Positions 25,001-39,500 of a stretch of DNA of 64,000 nt are shown piece by piece. How positions within the stretch are numbered: position 1 is the stretch's first letter; the number at the start of each line of letters is the position of its first letter. The notes beneath the pieces were generated by a model. It saw nothing but the letters and a program-made list of their open reading frames with translations, searched no databases and was not told the DNA's origin. This DNA comes from Ailurus styani (lineage: Eukaryota; Chordata; Mammalia; Carnivora; Ailuridae): the NCBI GenBank assembly GCA_002007465.1, contig LNAC01000066.1:1898381-1962380 (forward strand), given 5' to 3'. The translations under genes and the position numbers were made by a program.

Positions 25001-27498
25001 TATACTGAAGATGATACAGTTCTTTCTGTGTGTCAGATTCAGCAGAAGGGCTCACTCTTCTCCCTATTGCTGAGTTTGGGACCCTTTCATGATAAGTGAA
25101 GAGCCAAGTATCCTGTGGTCTGCAGAAGCTGTCCACTTGCTAGCGGCAGGGAGCGGGGATTTTGTGGTTCAAGGTAAAATTCACGTATCATAAAATTAAC
25201 CATTTTATGGTGTACAATTCAGTAGCTTTTAGGATACTCACGATGCTGTACAACAACCTCTTCTCTCTAGTTACAAAACATTTTCACCCCAAAAGGAAAC
25301 ACATACCCACTAAACACTTCCTATTCCCCCTCTCCCGAAAGCCTGGCAACTATGAGGGTGCCATCGGTCTCTATAGTTTACCTATTTGGGAAATTTCATA
25401 TAGATGGAATCCTACAATACATAGGCTTTTATGTCTGGCTTCTTTCACTTAGCGTAGCATAATGTGTTCTAGATCCATCCATGTTGTCACATGTATCAGT
25501 GTTTCATTCCTTTTTATGGCTGAATGCTATTCCACTGTGTGGATACAGCACGTCTGTGTGTCCGGGCAGGGATTTGAAAAGAGCCATTCCAAGATCCTAG
25601 CGAGTCTGGGTCACAGAGGCAGTGCCGCTGACATACAGGCAGAACTTTGAGAAACCTTACCCTGCTGTGGTCAAGAGAAATCCGAGGAAGAAACCTGCTG
25701 TGAAAGAACACCCTGGCTGGGATCTGGGCTTGAAAATCCAAATGCCTGCTGAAATGGACGAGAAGGGCCAGGAGGCAGACAGCAGGGAGGGTCACTGGCC
25801 ACCTGCCGGGTGGAAGAGCATTGAGATACCGAAAAAATGAAGAATGCTGTGCTGGGCAAATAGAACCTTTGGGTGGGCCGGATTCAGTCACTGCTGTATT
25901 TGTAACCCTGGCTGGGTGGTCTGGAAGACTGTGGGACCAGGTCTAGCTTTGGCCTTAAAATCTCTACTAGTGCGGGGGGGGGGGGGAAGAAGCTTGGCAA
26001 ATTGAATTTCAAGGTCCAGCAGAGAGACGGGTGGGTCCCCAAACATTAAGTAACCCCAACGAATAACCCAAAATGTGGGGTGTGCCATGACCAGTCAGAG
26101 AGACAAGGCCGGTGTGGCCTCTGCTGGGAATTAAGAAGAGTCTTACCACCGGCTGAGGGACAGCTTTGGAGATTTCGGAGATTCCCATCTCGGCCTCCGA
26201 GTCAGCTCACACGGAAATAGCTAATCCCTTCACTCAGTAACGTTTACAGGAGGTTTTAACTGCAGGACCTGGACTGTCTGGGGGCAGTCTCGGAGGACAA
26301 GGGTATGACTCGTGGAACCAGGAGTCTAACCAGCCAAAGGTGGTAACTTCCTACAAGAAGTTTAAATGTTCCTCCGTCTTATACAACTGGTTCTTTACCC
26401 CATCACTTTCCAAAGGAAGGGAGTTGGAGTGTCAACGAGTATTCAGCCCTGTGGTTCTCCACTTTGGAATCCAGAGTCACAGGGAGCTTGTTAGTATCAC
26501 AGATTCTTGGGCCCCGCCCCCAGGAGTTGGCTTCCGGGCCCCATGGGAGCCCAGGAATCTGCATTTTACCAGGCTTCTGGATAACTGGGCCACAGCTCAC
26601 ACTTGGGCAAACCCCAGTCCAGTGAATATTCTGATAGAAACTCACTCTGGAATTGTAACTGTCAAATCAGAGTCTAGATTGTACTGCTTGTGCAAATCTC
26701 AGAGCCCAGCTTGAAGAACTCAACTGGCCTAAAACAGAATATCATGTTTCTTTTGTTTTATTCATTCACTCCATGAGTTATTTATTGAGAATCTGCAGTC
26801 CCTGCAGCTGTATCTACAGATAAGACAGATGTGAATCTGCTCCTTATAGAACTTACATTCCAGTCTAATTCACTGGATAGGGGCAAATAATTCACTTTTT
26901 TCTGTACAGAATTCATTCTTTCTGTACAGAGAAATCTGTGAAGATGAAAACACAGACTCCCCAAGGGTTGGGAGGGAGAGTAAACATCCATTAGTGTAAC
27001 TACCTCATTATATGTCTCCTCTATAATATCCTTGCTGAGCATGTATCCACCCAATGTGTACTTACATACTTCCAGGGACAGGGAGCTCACTCTCAGAACA
27101 AACCCATTCAGTCCTCAGACACTGAATTTTCTTTCCCTGAAACTTCTGCCCTTGGTCCTTGTTCTACGTTACAAGACATGCAGAACAAATTCATTGTTCT
27201 TCCCACAGAGAGGCATTATAATACTCAAAAACTCTTTTTCGCCATTCTGCTAAGTCTTCTCTTTTCCACAGTGAAGACCCTACCTTAAGGCCTAATTTTG
27301 GGTCCCCTCTCCATCCTGGTTGCCATCATCCTCTGGGTGCCTTTCATCCTATGTATGTCTCGTTTTAAAATACAGAGGTGGGGCACCTGCGTGGCTCAGT
27401 CCATTAAGCATCTGACTCGGTTTCAGCTTGGGTCATGATCTCATGGTCATGAGATGGAGCCCCACATCGGGCTCCATGCTAGTGCAGAGCCTGCCTGA

Positions 27499-27555
<57 letters not shown>

Positions 27556-30500
27556 AAATAAAGTAGTAAAAAAAATAGAAAAGCTAAAATAAAATAGAGA
27601 GGTGGGATCCAACCGGTCATTCATTTATGTCTTTACGAAACTCACGTGAGCCAGGTGCTGTTTTAAGCTCTGGGGAGAAAGCCCATGGAAGAGAGTAACG
27701 ACCTTCTTCACCCTGGATGCTATCTTTCCGTTTGTGTCACGTCACTGAGCTATTGGCTAGTGGCAAAAACTCAGCCAGCCACCATTTCCTAGGGGTCTTC
27801 ATAAACAGATCACCTTTTCTTACCATAATTTACCTAAGTCTGTTGCTCACAACCATCAAATTCCTTCCCTCTTTAGTTTAGATGCTATCCTGCCAACTCC
27901 CAAACTTCTGATTTCTTTCCATCTCTAATGATATTTCCTTTCTCCCTTTTGATTCTCCCCCTCACCTCTATAAACCTGCTTTCCTATGAGCTGAATGCTG
28001 AAGTCATTGGTGACTCCACTCTATTTCAGAACAGTTTATGTGAGTGGCGTGGAGACACCATCGAGTCTGACCTCCTCTCTTAACTCATCATTGCCCCCCT
28101 ACCCACCATGAGGACTTCTGCCCCTTTCCCTTCATCTCACAACCTTCTTAGACATCCATTTCCTACGGTGACCTGTGACGTACGTTTCCTGCCAGGGCCA
28201 CGGGGTAAACAACTCCTGGTGGAGTCAACAGCATCCCGGGACACGGAAATGCTCTCTCTAATAACTCCCCAAAGCAAGCATCCCCACCCACCACTCCGGG
28301 ACAGTCACACCCTGTGCGGCCAGGCTTGCTTGAGCCGCAGACCCGGAGTCCCTCTACTGGGTTCCGAGAGCCATTGCACTTCACGTTAGCAAGAATTAAA
28401 CTCATGTTGAGTTACTAGGAACTCACAAGAAAATCAGCAAACAAAACTGAAAGATCCCTATCTATCTCATAAATGACAAACTGGGCCTACAATTAAAAGC
28501 TTGGAGATGAAAACAATATCCAACACCATCCAAATCCCATCTCACTGTTATATTCTGATGAAGAAACCAGGATGGAAGAGAGACTGTGTTAAAGGCCAAG
28601 CAGAGACAAGAATCCAGGCTCCAGAAACAAGATCCCAGGCTCCTTATCTCGGACCTATCCTCTCTCCCTCACGTTTTGGGGGCTAATTTTTCAACTTCAC
28701 ACCACCCCCGTCGCTTGGCCAGCATGCCAGTCCTGGGGCTTCCAGGCAAAAACCCATAATGGAAAGTATATCCTAAAACCAAAGTCAGACAAACAGATGC
28801 CATCTGGGTGCTCAGGAATCCAGCCATTTGCTGGCTCCCTTCCTTTTCGGGCTGGTAATAAGAGCAATGGCACCAGAGGGATAATATGTTCCTACTGTTC
28901 CTTCTAATCCAGGACACCTGTTTCTTCTTTCGGGTATGTGTAATACTGGGTGCTTCTTCTCAACATGCGACCAGCCACCTGTTGCTCATGCCTTTCCAAA
29001 CTGGCCTCTCGAGTTTGGGGTTGGCCAACTGGACAGCCCCACACACAATAAAATGCAGGCATTTGCAACATACTAAATGTGCGGAGTCTGGAGCCTCTTA
29101 GGAATTAGCAGGTCAAGACAGTGCTCTGAAGCCGACTACCCAGCATGGCCCCACCCCCGCCCCCTGTGCTAGCTCTTGTATCCTGTCAGGAAGTCTTTGA
29201 AGAGAAAGGAAGGTTGGAGGTCACCATGGTCGGTCGCTTTATTTCACCTCCATTGCCATTCATTCATTCAACAAATATTCACCGACCACCTGCTACGGGT
29301 CACTCGCTGCCAATCATCCACTCATCTGTTCACCCCGCAAACATGGATAGGGCCTCTGCCGAGAGCAAGATCCCATGCTGCCTGCTGCAGGAGAGCCAGC
29401 AATGAATAAAGCTCAGCCCTGTCCAGAGGAGCTTCTAACTTAGTTAGGGCCCCGAATCCACAGGGCACTGTGATTTGAGGTCATATGTGTTAGGAAAGAT
29501 ACCAAGAACTATGGACCGCAGCGAAGAGAGAAGTCACTCCCAGCTGGCAGGTAAGAAAGTTTGCGAGAAGATGCCGTTCGAGACCTGGACCTTGAGGAAT
29601 GGGTAGGATTTGGACAGGTAGAAAGAGCGGAAGTGGCTGATCGTTGGAGCAGCCAAGAGCCTGGTGTACCAGGGGGTCCTCCTGGCTGCTGCGTAGGGCA
29701 GGTGTGCTGCCAAGGGAGTAAAGGGAGGTGAGGGGCAGCGAGAGAGCTCGTAGGGGTGAAAGGTCAGGTCTGAACCTTTGTTATGTTGTTGCTCCCCTTA
29801 GGTTCTGAGGTTTGGCACCCCATCTGCAAACAGGCAGCCCGGGCAGAGAAGAAGTTAAAGGTAAGCAAGCTGGTAGTAATAATATCAGACCACACTTTTT
29901 GCCACCGGTTGGGGGCACTGTGCTTTAGGAGGGGGTCTTTCCTTAATATGTGCCCTCCCAAATGCATGCCCGTATCATTAGATTTCCTTCATGGTAACAC
30001 CTGCCTCACGGGGCATTTGAGGGGATAAGGACATGGGATGTGAGAGCACTTTGAAAACTGTAAAACTGTGAGTTTTTAGCATTTCTGGGGCCAGGCCTTC
30101 ACCTTAGCGTTGCTCACCAAGATGGTGGCCTCGTTGAAGCAGACACGCTGGGGGTTTTCCCCAGCCTCGTGTCATTTATTAGGAAGAATAGCCTTGATAA
30201 CGGGAATTGACAGTTTGCAAAGCATTTTCGCAGACACTATCTGATGTGCTTCCTTTAACCCTGTGGATCAGATGGTGCAAGGAATTGTATCCTTGCTGGT
30301 GAGAAAGTCACAGTCTAAAGAGGGTGGTGGTTTGCCCACAGTAATGCAGCAGGCAGACACACAGCCAGTGTCCCCGGGGAACACACCGGGCCACCTGCGG
30401 TCCGGCGTCCCTCTGAATTACTGTGCTCTGACTAGTCCCAGGAAGTCCTGTGAATCCGGGTTCTTGATCCAAGGACTGTAGGGAGGAGCCCAGCTCCTGA

Positions 30501-33500
30501 GTCCTTTGCGCTCCTGGGGGAGAAAGCTGGGTGCATGCCGGGGACAGTCACTTGAAGACGTCAGAAGTGCCTCTACGTTTTGCCAAAGAACTGGTCTAGT
30601 GATGTATAATTTGGTTTGAGCCGGGAGGGTTTTTTTCCTCCTGTTCCTTCCAAGTCCTCTCCATTTAAGACGTAAAAAGGCCTAATTGCCCTTTCCTTCC
30701 TCAATTTCTACCTTTTTTGGTGGCATTTCTCAAATCCAGTTATCCTACAACCCTGATGCTTTTGCCACATCAGTGCACCACCTTATCATTACAGACTTAA
30801 TATTCTTCTTGAAATCAACCTACTACTCGGCACTTAGCGGAACTTATTTTAGAATAAAACTTGATATCGCCAAATGGAAAACCAGTATTACTTACTATAA
30901 ATAGAAGGTAACCATAAAATACATTCAATGTAAATGAAGTGTTTCTTACAAACAAATCTTAGAAATTCTAGCTAGATGGTGTTGCCTCTACTCTCTTTGT
31001 TTAAAAAAAAATGGTACATGAACAACTGTTGGACAGTTGCTGAAATATATCAGCACTAAGTTAAGACCTCCTCCTTGATGTGACCGAGATGAATGAAATA
31101 CAATTTTACGTTTTACTCTCCCATTCTGCAACTCAGTATCATCAAAAGCTCCCCCTAAATCCATCTTGCCAGAGTCACCACCAGTTCATGAGGCAGTTTG
31201 GGAGATGCTGCTGTAGAGCCCAGGTAGACTGCTTTAATTCTAAATTGTGGCCCGAGACATCTGGCAGGCAATGTCGCAATCTCTCAGACCAGCCCCTTCA
31301 CGTTACAGATCGTGAATCTGGGATCTCTAAAATCACGTAGTTCGATAGGGACTCTCAGTTCCCGGTCTGTTTGCTTTTTTTTTTTTTAATTATTATTCCA
31401 TCATATTTTTTTATGTTATATTCGTCCCTATATAGTACATCATTAGTTTTTGATGTAGTGACTACAACAGGCGGCACTCTCTGGCTTGCATGGAGGCCGA
31501 CACAGCCCCTCCCTCTACCGAGGGAGCCCTTAACGCCCCATTGTCATTGCTCAGGGAAAGATTTTTTAAGCTTATCACTTAAGCTGATGTCAATTTGCAA
31601 TGGATACACTGTGAAGAATCAGTACTTTCTGTAAATTACAGGAAGTTGAACCTGCTTGTACATTTTATACAAACAAACTGCTAAGGAATGAGTCCCAATC
31701 AATTTTATTCAGTTAAAGTAAATACATTATTGGCAGGATAACCGCAAATGAAAAGTTTTATGAATAAATGCCTATCTAAAAGGTCAATTACAAATATGTA
31801 AAAAAAAACCCACAAATCCAAATTCTGTCCAACAGCCTAAAGTCCTGTGCATTTCCCATTTCATTCACACTCAGACACTGATGACAAAGGCAGAAAATAA
31901 AGAGAAGGTACAGAAAGCCGGCAAGTATATTTAACCGCGTTGTCACTGTTCCCTGCAGAGCTGCCCCTCCCCACGGGCTGGCGGTGCGCTGCTCACTCCT
32001 TCTGTCTCCTCTCTCCCACAGCATAGGCGGACGTCCGAAACTTCCATCTCACCCCCCGGATCCAGCATTGGGTCACCCAACCGAGTCATCTGCGTATGTA
32101 TCGCTTTTCAGCCCCCCAGAGGCCTTTGTTATCCGCACGTCTGGTATCTAAAGAGTTTCTAAGGACAGTCAAAGGCAGCTGTCAGGTTTTCATCCAACTA
32201 ATATCTCGCGTGCACCTGTCACGTGCCAGAGACTCTGTGCTAGGTGCTGAGACACAGCGGGGCATAGGGAGGACACGGACCCTGCCCGCATGAAGCACAG
32301 AGCCTAGTAAACACAGAGTTATGGGGATAAGGTCAACTTCAGCAGGAGCACAGGAAAGTCAAAGACAGAAGAGCCCCTGGTGAGCTCTGAAACCAGAAAG
32401 GTGTGCCTCCCTCGCCACTGCTTAAGCGAGCTAAGAGTGGGACAAAAATCTGGGGCCAGAGTGGTATTCAGAGTGGGGAGTGGGGGGAGGTTGGTGTAGA
32501 GATGGGGGGGTGTGGTAAGAAGGCGACCACAAGCAGGCATCTGAGCCCCCATCCTCAGAGACATTGAAACAGAGACACTCACCATTTGCAGAGACATGGC
32601 AGAAAAGACAAGAGTTGAGGCAGATGACCTCAGAGGTCCTTTGGATATATCATTCGTTCATTCATCCATTCATTCAACAAATGTGTGCTAAGTGTCTCCT
32701 CTGGGCTAAGTTCTGGCTTCTGTGCTGGAAAACGGTGGTGAACCACACTAACCTGATGCCTGTCCTCATGACCTTGAATCCATACCCCAAGGAGAAGCAG
32801 TCACAGTGCTGGTAAGTGCTAGGAAGAAAAGGTGCAGGGTGCTCTAATGATGCTGCAGAGGGACAGAGGGACAGGCCATCTATAGTCACCTGGAAGAAGA
32901 ATCCTGAGGAAGAAGCACTTAAGCTCAGACCTGAGAGAGAAACAGAAGTAAGTTAAAGCAGGTGAGGGAGGCAGAGCCAGGGAGGACAGAGATGAGCCAA
33001 GGAGAGGAGCCATCTGACTGTGGACTGTTTCAGCCTTCCCCAAGCCCCCAAGTCGGAAGGGCCAAGAAGACCAAGGTCGAGGGGGGGCGGGTGGAGGGAG
33101 GAGAATGTTCTAGAACAGGAAGATGGCTCCTGATGAGGAGTTCTAGACACAGTCCCCAAACCACCCCGCCCTGGGTGGGCCCTGGCCACCATCGCTCCAT
33201 TATTATTTTACCCCAAATCCACATCCGGTTTCCTCCTTGATCCCTGGATAATGCCCACTAATGGGGCTGTTACCTTTCCTTTCTTCTTCTGTTCAAGTGA
33301 AAATCAGACATAAGAGTTATCACTGACAGCAACTTCCATGTGGTCAATACTGCTTGCGGCTCCCACAGAAGACAAACTCTTTGATCACAGGCTGTCCTCA
33401 TTGAAGATTCCAGACCGACAATTATCCCCCCTAGTGCTGTGAATAGGGCCAGCCACAGCAGGATTAATGAGCTAAATTTCAGGGCCTACATCGTGAGAAG

Positions 33501-36500
33501 GTTATTAACAAAGTGAGCATGTCTCCAGGAGAGTGACCAGGATAAGCAAAGTTGGGAGATATAAATATAGATGATAGAGATATAGATAGAGATAGAGATG
33601 GGGATAGAGATAGATAAAGATAGAGATGTATGGCAGTTCTCTAATGCCTTTAATCCCTGGCTGGTCTCCCCTGCTACTGAGGAGCCTCACTAACTTTGTG
33701 AAACAAGTTAGCCCTAATGATGAATGCCATTCTCCCCGGAGTCCTGGAGAAAGATCGCAGAGTTGCCCCGCTGAGGGTCAGCTCCATAGAAATGACCAAA
33801 AGCCGCTGGGGACATCTGCCCTTGTGCCATCCACCTGGGGCCCGCACACCGAGCTCAGCTACCCGTGCACGCTGGCAGAGGCATGTGTCTCCCCTCTCGT
33901 ACTCTCCTTTCTTGCCCGTTGTAACGCCCACCTTCAGCGGCCCTGGGGAATGACCCCGCATGTCACGTGGGCCATGTTTTAAATCAGACCATTCCAAACG
34001 TGGCTTCCATCCGACCACATTCGGGACACGCAATAACAGGCAGGGAGAGAGAGAGAGTGTGTGTGTGTACTGGTCTGATTTTCCTAAATACTGAGGTTTG
34101 GTATTAAGATAGAATTCTCAGTGAACCTGGAGGGGCAGCTTCTTTCAGATTTTTCCCCAGCCCCCACTGACTGCTGGGATCATCTTTGGGAGGTTTGACT
34201 TCACCAGCTCCATGTGTTCTCTTCCTTCCTTGCTGGGTAATTATGTCAGGAAGCCTCTGTTCAATCACTGTGCCTCCAGACCTAAGGCTCATTTATAACC
34301 CCATGAACACAGTGGCTATAAGAGGAAATATAAATATAGTATTTTTGAGGTTTGGACTGAAGCGCTGAGATGAATATTGATGGGTCAAGACAAGTTTGCA
34401 AGATGTCAAGAGTTCTCAAGGTCAAGATTAACACCCCACGACAAAAGGCAGCAGTTACTTCAACAAGGGGGCCATCCTAATAAGGTTCCCTTGACCCACA
34501 CCCCCCCAAATTGTTACAGATGTGATGCCTAGCATGGGCAGGCTCTGAAGAAATGAGGTGGTGCCCTTCTAAGGGTTTTACTGAAGACGGTTTTGTGAAG
34601 GGACCATTTACAGAGGTGTAGGCAGGGCTAGGGGACCCACAAGACCTCGTGTGGCATCCAGGGTCTACAACAGCAGGACCTGTCACCACCTTAGGCCTGA
34701 AGAGAATGTCTAGCGAAATCTGGAGCTGTGAAAGGCACCCCGGACAGGAGCCACGCCCACCATGGCCACTGACGCCAGGGCAGTGTGAGGGGACAGGTGC
34801 TCAGCCTCTCTCTCTGCCACCCCCAATCTGCAGATGCCCCCCACTGGCCCAGCCCAGCTGATTGCCAGGGAGTCTCTGAAGCAGTCCATGAGGCCTTGGA
34901 GCCCAAATCAGGGCGAGGAAGAACAGATGGTAGATCTAGGGGCAATGGAGAATGAGCATCAGTCCCCCAACAACAGTGGGCTGGGACGGGGACAGAATGG
35001 TGGAAGGGCCTTGGAATAGGTTTCGAATAGCAATGCTTATAAGGGCTTTATGAAAGCTGTTCTCTCTACGGTAGTTTTGGCCTTGAGACTCACCTGGGCC
35101 CCCAGGCACTGGAAGAATGTTATCTGCGTAATACAGTTCCCTTGGAGTCTCTGTCTAGTGGCCTCTCAATTTCTCTCACGTCAAGACCTTGCAAGTCACA
35201 GTCATTATGGGGGGACAGATCCTGGCTGACCACAGCAGAAGCCAGGCACAAAGGGAGCAGCTGGAGGTCGCAGACATGGAAAGGCCATGGAAAGGGCTTC
35301 GGGAGAAGTGGTCTGTCCCATGCAAGGGGATGCCGTCTTTCAATCCATGCTGTTCTAGATGGCTGGACTCAGCCAAGGTCAGGTAGTAGTAAGGAGAAGC
35401 TTGCTTGTCTCAGTTCAGTGTAGGGCCTGCTTTCTGAGCGCAGCCCTCTGCCAGCTGTTAGGCAGTGAGCTCCCTACCCTACGAAGCCAGCAGAGGCGGC
35501 GGGGAAGGCAAGTCCTCAGGCTAGACCGGCTGAGCTTGAATTCTGATTTTGCTACTTATTAGCTGTGTAACCTTGGGCAAGTTCATTGACTTCTCTGTGC
35601 CTGTTTCCTTATTCAGAAAAGAAGATGATATTAGAGCCTGCTAGTAGCATTGTGAGTTGTATGAGCTAAGGAAGTTAATCCCTACCAGGGACTTCAGAGT
35701 CTGGCTCATCCTAAGTGCTCACCAAATGTGAGCTCGGGTTTCACCCTCTGTGATCAATTCTGTCTTTACCACCACCTTCGAGGAGCTGTGAGTGAGGATG
35801 TTCTCCCCGCGTGGGGTCGGAAGGTGGTCCCCACCAAGGCTGGGTAGTTCAGACAGGATTCAAACATACTGGCTAGGTGGCACCAAGTGCAGAACCATCT
35901 GAGCCTCACCTGGAAAACAGTAGTAACAGTAATAACAGGGCCTCATACATAAATGCAGGACCTCACACATAAATGCACTCAACCAGTGTGAGCCCCCTTG
36001 GAAGGGAGGGCCTCTAAGACCTGCCTGATTCTAACATTCTGTGCATCTTCCATCCTAATATTCTGGTTTCAGTGGAAACCGGAGAAGCTCGTTCCCCCTG
36101 TGCCTGGTTTTTGTTTCCTCTCTCCTTTCCCTCTTATCTCTCTGCCTCTTTCCTGTACCTCTCCTCTTCCCCAGGCTAAAGTGGATAATGAGATCCTTAA
36201 TTACAAAGACCTGGCAGCTCTCCCCAAGGTTAAGTCCATCTACGAGGTACAACGCCCTGACCTCATTTCCTACGAGCCTCATTCCAGATACACGTCCGAC
36301 GAGATGCTGGAGAGATGTGGCTATGGAGAGGTATGGCGTCTCGCCCCTCTCCCCGGGGCTGTTGCAGGAGGGAAGGCCTGCACGGTCCCCAGCCCCTCCG
36401 TCGCACCCACTTTGGCCTCCACAGTGCTGGCCCCTGCACTCTTTTAAACCGAAATTTAGAGTCAACATTTAAAAAATCAAGTGATTTCATCCAAAAATCT

Positions 36501-39500
36501 GGCTTTTCTTGAAAAATCAGAGCAGGTGTCTTTTCACTATTTGGAGTGGGGAGCAGCGCCTCCTATGGGCAGGACATGGGCTCCCCAGTTCTCCCTAGTT
36601 TCCACCACCCCCTGAGAACCCCAGCATTGAAACCACAAATCTGTGACCACTTATCATTTGAATTACTGTGTTTTCTCCTAGTGGAGTAATTTTATACGTG
36701 GCCCACGGCTTTCATCCCTGACAGGTTCAGTGGCCACTTAGGTTTATAATCCTGGTAGGAAGGTTCCCTGGGTTTTGCACCTGGCCTTAAGCCTCTGTGC
36801 TCAAAGCAAGAGACGCTTTTTAAGAACTCAGCAGCAGATGGCTTCTAAAAGAATTAAATGGTTACTGGACAAGAGAAAGTGTTCTCTGGAGAAGGCAGGT
36901 GACCGTTACCCTGAAGATCCTGGCAGGCTATAACACAGGTGAGTCCTAAGCCCATTCAGTCAGGGCCCCTGAGCAGAGATTGTTGAAATAAGAAGCCCTG
37001 GTCTGGGGAGCAGGGACCCAGGCTCTTGTCCCCACTCCACCACTGTCCCCTTCCTTTCTAAAAGAATTCGGGTTCATCTGGTTGGAGAGCCCAGTGCTGA
37101 GAGTCTCGGGGCTCTGGCCCCTGAAATAGACCAGGGAAGGGGGACCAGGTAGAGCCTGATGTTCCTGAAGCCAGAAATGGCACGCTGGGCCCACAGGCCA
37201 AAGCCAACTCCCAGATTTGTTTTGTTTCACTAAGTATCTTCTTTTTCAAAAGTGTAAATTAGTTGCCAACATTTAATCATGCAGAGATTTCACATAAGAA
37301 CCTGCATTTCTAACTTGTCTTAGAAACGTAAGGAGTGGGGTTAATATGGGGCAGGGGTCCTGGGGCCTGAGCAGCCACTGCCCTCTGCAGATGGAATGTT
37401 CCATCTCCAGCCTGCCGCATGGCCCACTGGTCCAACTCCCACATTGATGGCGCAGCCTGGCCCCTGGTTGGCCCAACCCTTGGGTCCTCGGCCCTGCGCG
37501 TTGTCCTCATGAACCACAAAGCAGTCATGAACTGGTAGAAAGACAGGGCAGGAGCATGAAATGGCTCTGAGCTTGTGACGGAGAAACCTGAGTCCAAGTG
37601 AAGACCCTACCACGTTGTACCGAGAGGCCCCACACCACCCGGTTCCCTCTCTGGGCCTCAGTTTCCCATTGGTACCTGAAGGGCATGATCTCAGGGTTCC
37701 CTACTACGGGTCGGCACTGCTGGCGTTACAGGGCGCCAGGCGCGTCTGCCGTCTGGGGAGGGAGGCCCCGGAGCAGCTGCTGGCCCGCTCCCCGCTCCGC
37801 TACCTAACCCCTCTTCCTCTCTCTCTCCTCTCTCTCCTCTGCTCCTTCCACGATGGCCTTCCAACTCTTCGCTCCTAAGTCGCTGGGAACATTATCTCCC
37901 TACTCCCAGGTAATCGAGTTAGTTTGGGGAGACCTTTTCTATTCTTGTGTCCCTTTACGCTGTCCGAGCAGACCCCCGGTTTCACTGCCCCCTCCAGCAC
38001 CCCAGTGCTCCCGGACCAGGGCACAGATGGGAGACTTAGGAGCATGACCTGGAGGAAGTAGCTGTGGCATAAACAGTAGAGGAAGTGCCTTTTCTACCCA
38101 AGGGAGCCTCCCTGATGCTCCTGGGATCCTTGACCCACGGGTCCTATTCAAGAGACTCTGAGTGATGGGCGAAGGCCCCAAAACTTGTCTGCGGCTTTCC
38201 TCGGGCTATGCGGGTGACCCAGGGAGGGAGGGGGGCCTTGGTATTTGGAAGGGCAGCACCATGAATTTTGGATCCTCAGCCCCCCAGAATCCTGGATCCC
38301 CTATCACTCCCCCACCTGCCTGCTGGACACTTGGGCCACAGGCCTGGTTAATTGCCGGCCTGGCTCATGGCCCACTTCCTCCCCCAGGACATCTACGAGA
38401 ACCTGGACCTCCGACAGAGAAGGGCCTCCAGCCCAGGATACATCGACTCTCCCACCTACAGCCGGCAGGGCATGTCCCCCACCTTTTCCCGCTCGCCTCA
38501 CCACTACTACCGCTCTGGTAAGGAAGGGGGAAGCCCCCAAAGGAACAGGAAGAACCAGGGCTTTCTGGTCCACAGACCAGGCAGTGGCAGGCTGTTGCCC
38601 GCTGCAGAGACAACTCAGGGCTCCCCCCAGGATCTCCATCACAGCACGGCCCTCTGGAGACCTGTGACCACCCAGATAACCAGCCAGGCTGCGCCCCTGG
38701 CTGGGGGAGAGAGGGGCACGTGGAGTTAAGAAGCACCAAGAAGGTGGGCGGTAAGCGGCCAGGAGAGGAGAGTGGCCGGCAGCCTAGCACCCCCGCCTGG
38801 AAGAAGACTCCTCCGTCCTTGTCCTTTGGCCTGCGCCATCCAGAGGGCCAGAGGGCCAGACACAGGCCCGGCCTTACCCCATCCGACCAGGTCATCCACA
38901 GCGGCTTTGAGGTTAGGGAGGAAGCAGGTGCTTGGGTGGAGGAAAGAAGCAATTGAGAGGGGCGGAGGGGAGCCAAGGGGTCCAAAGACACCTCCCTGAA
39001 GCCCAGTGGAGTTGACGCTCACCACCTATGAACTCTGACTTTGGGGCGAGGCCAGAAAAGAAGGTCGAGCTTGTATCCGCAGACACGGTGCATGAGAGCA
39101 CAGCCCCTCCCTACCATCCCTGCTGTCATCACGTCACTGCTGCCTTAACTGCCACTGCGGTAATGCCTGTTTTCTCTGTGCCTCTGTTCTCTCTGGGGAC
39201 CACTGCCTGCGCGCTCCAGGGCCCGAGAGTGGCCGGAGCTCTCCATACCATAGCCAGTTAGATGTGAGGTCCTCCACTCCGACCTCTTACCAGGCTCCCA
39301 AGCACTTTCACATCCCAGGTAGGCTGCCCGCCCGCAATCCCCGGCACGGGTGCATGCTAAGTGGGGTCGCCAGGCGCCGGCACCGGCAGCCAGGAGAAGC
39401 CGGTCCCTGGGGACCCTCCCTAACCAGCCCCCCACACTAACCCACCCCGCAGTCCTGACACGCCGTGGGCTTTAGTCCACCCACTTGACACAGCCAGCCC

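Larger units (their letters stand above)
17159..29801 (+). other. ABLIM3: ABLIM3 intron e3-e4, largest in the window
   Basis: 12.64 kb, GT-AG. It contains a MER20 element, MIR and antisense L2 fragments (19090-20840), a (GA)n microsatellite, two stacked antisense CAN-SINEs, a CR1-like LINE fragment, an antisense MIR, an antisense L1 3' region, a G13 run (25974-25986), a MER5A element, a sense CAN-SINE and an L2 tract ending just before exon e4. 17200-18780, 21060-21700, 22420-23130, 23480-24240 and 27720-29250 hold nothing I can identify. Confidence 0.85.
32094..36174 (+). other. ABLIM3: ABLIM3 intron e5-e6
   Basis: 4.08 kb, GT-AG. Antisense L2 pieces lie at 32190-32345 and 32645-32950, a GATA-type simple repeat at 33555-33630, a short (GT) run near 34055-34070, and a sense MIR at 35520-35730. 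33000-33500, 33640-34040 and 34080-35500 hold nothing I can identify. Confidence 0.85.

Noticed and set aside
35998..36447. Frame upstream of e6 that continues in phase into the exon, suggesting an alternative start
   Set aside because: It starts at a TTG in ordinary intron/polypyrimidine sequence, not an ATG; read-through of the acceptor is coincidental.
36900..36941. Possible 42-nt cryptic exon between gaaggcag and cag|gtgagt
   Set aside because: No pyrimidine tract before the acceptor, and inclusion is not needed for any phase. The donor-like GTGAGT alone is weak evidence.
38365..38991. Antisense 208-codon frame over exon e8 and following intron
   Set aside because: Shadow frame on a GC-rich exon; no recognisable family and contradicted by the in-phase sense exon.
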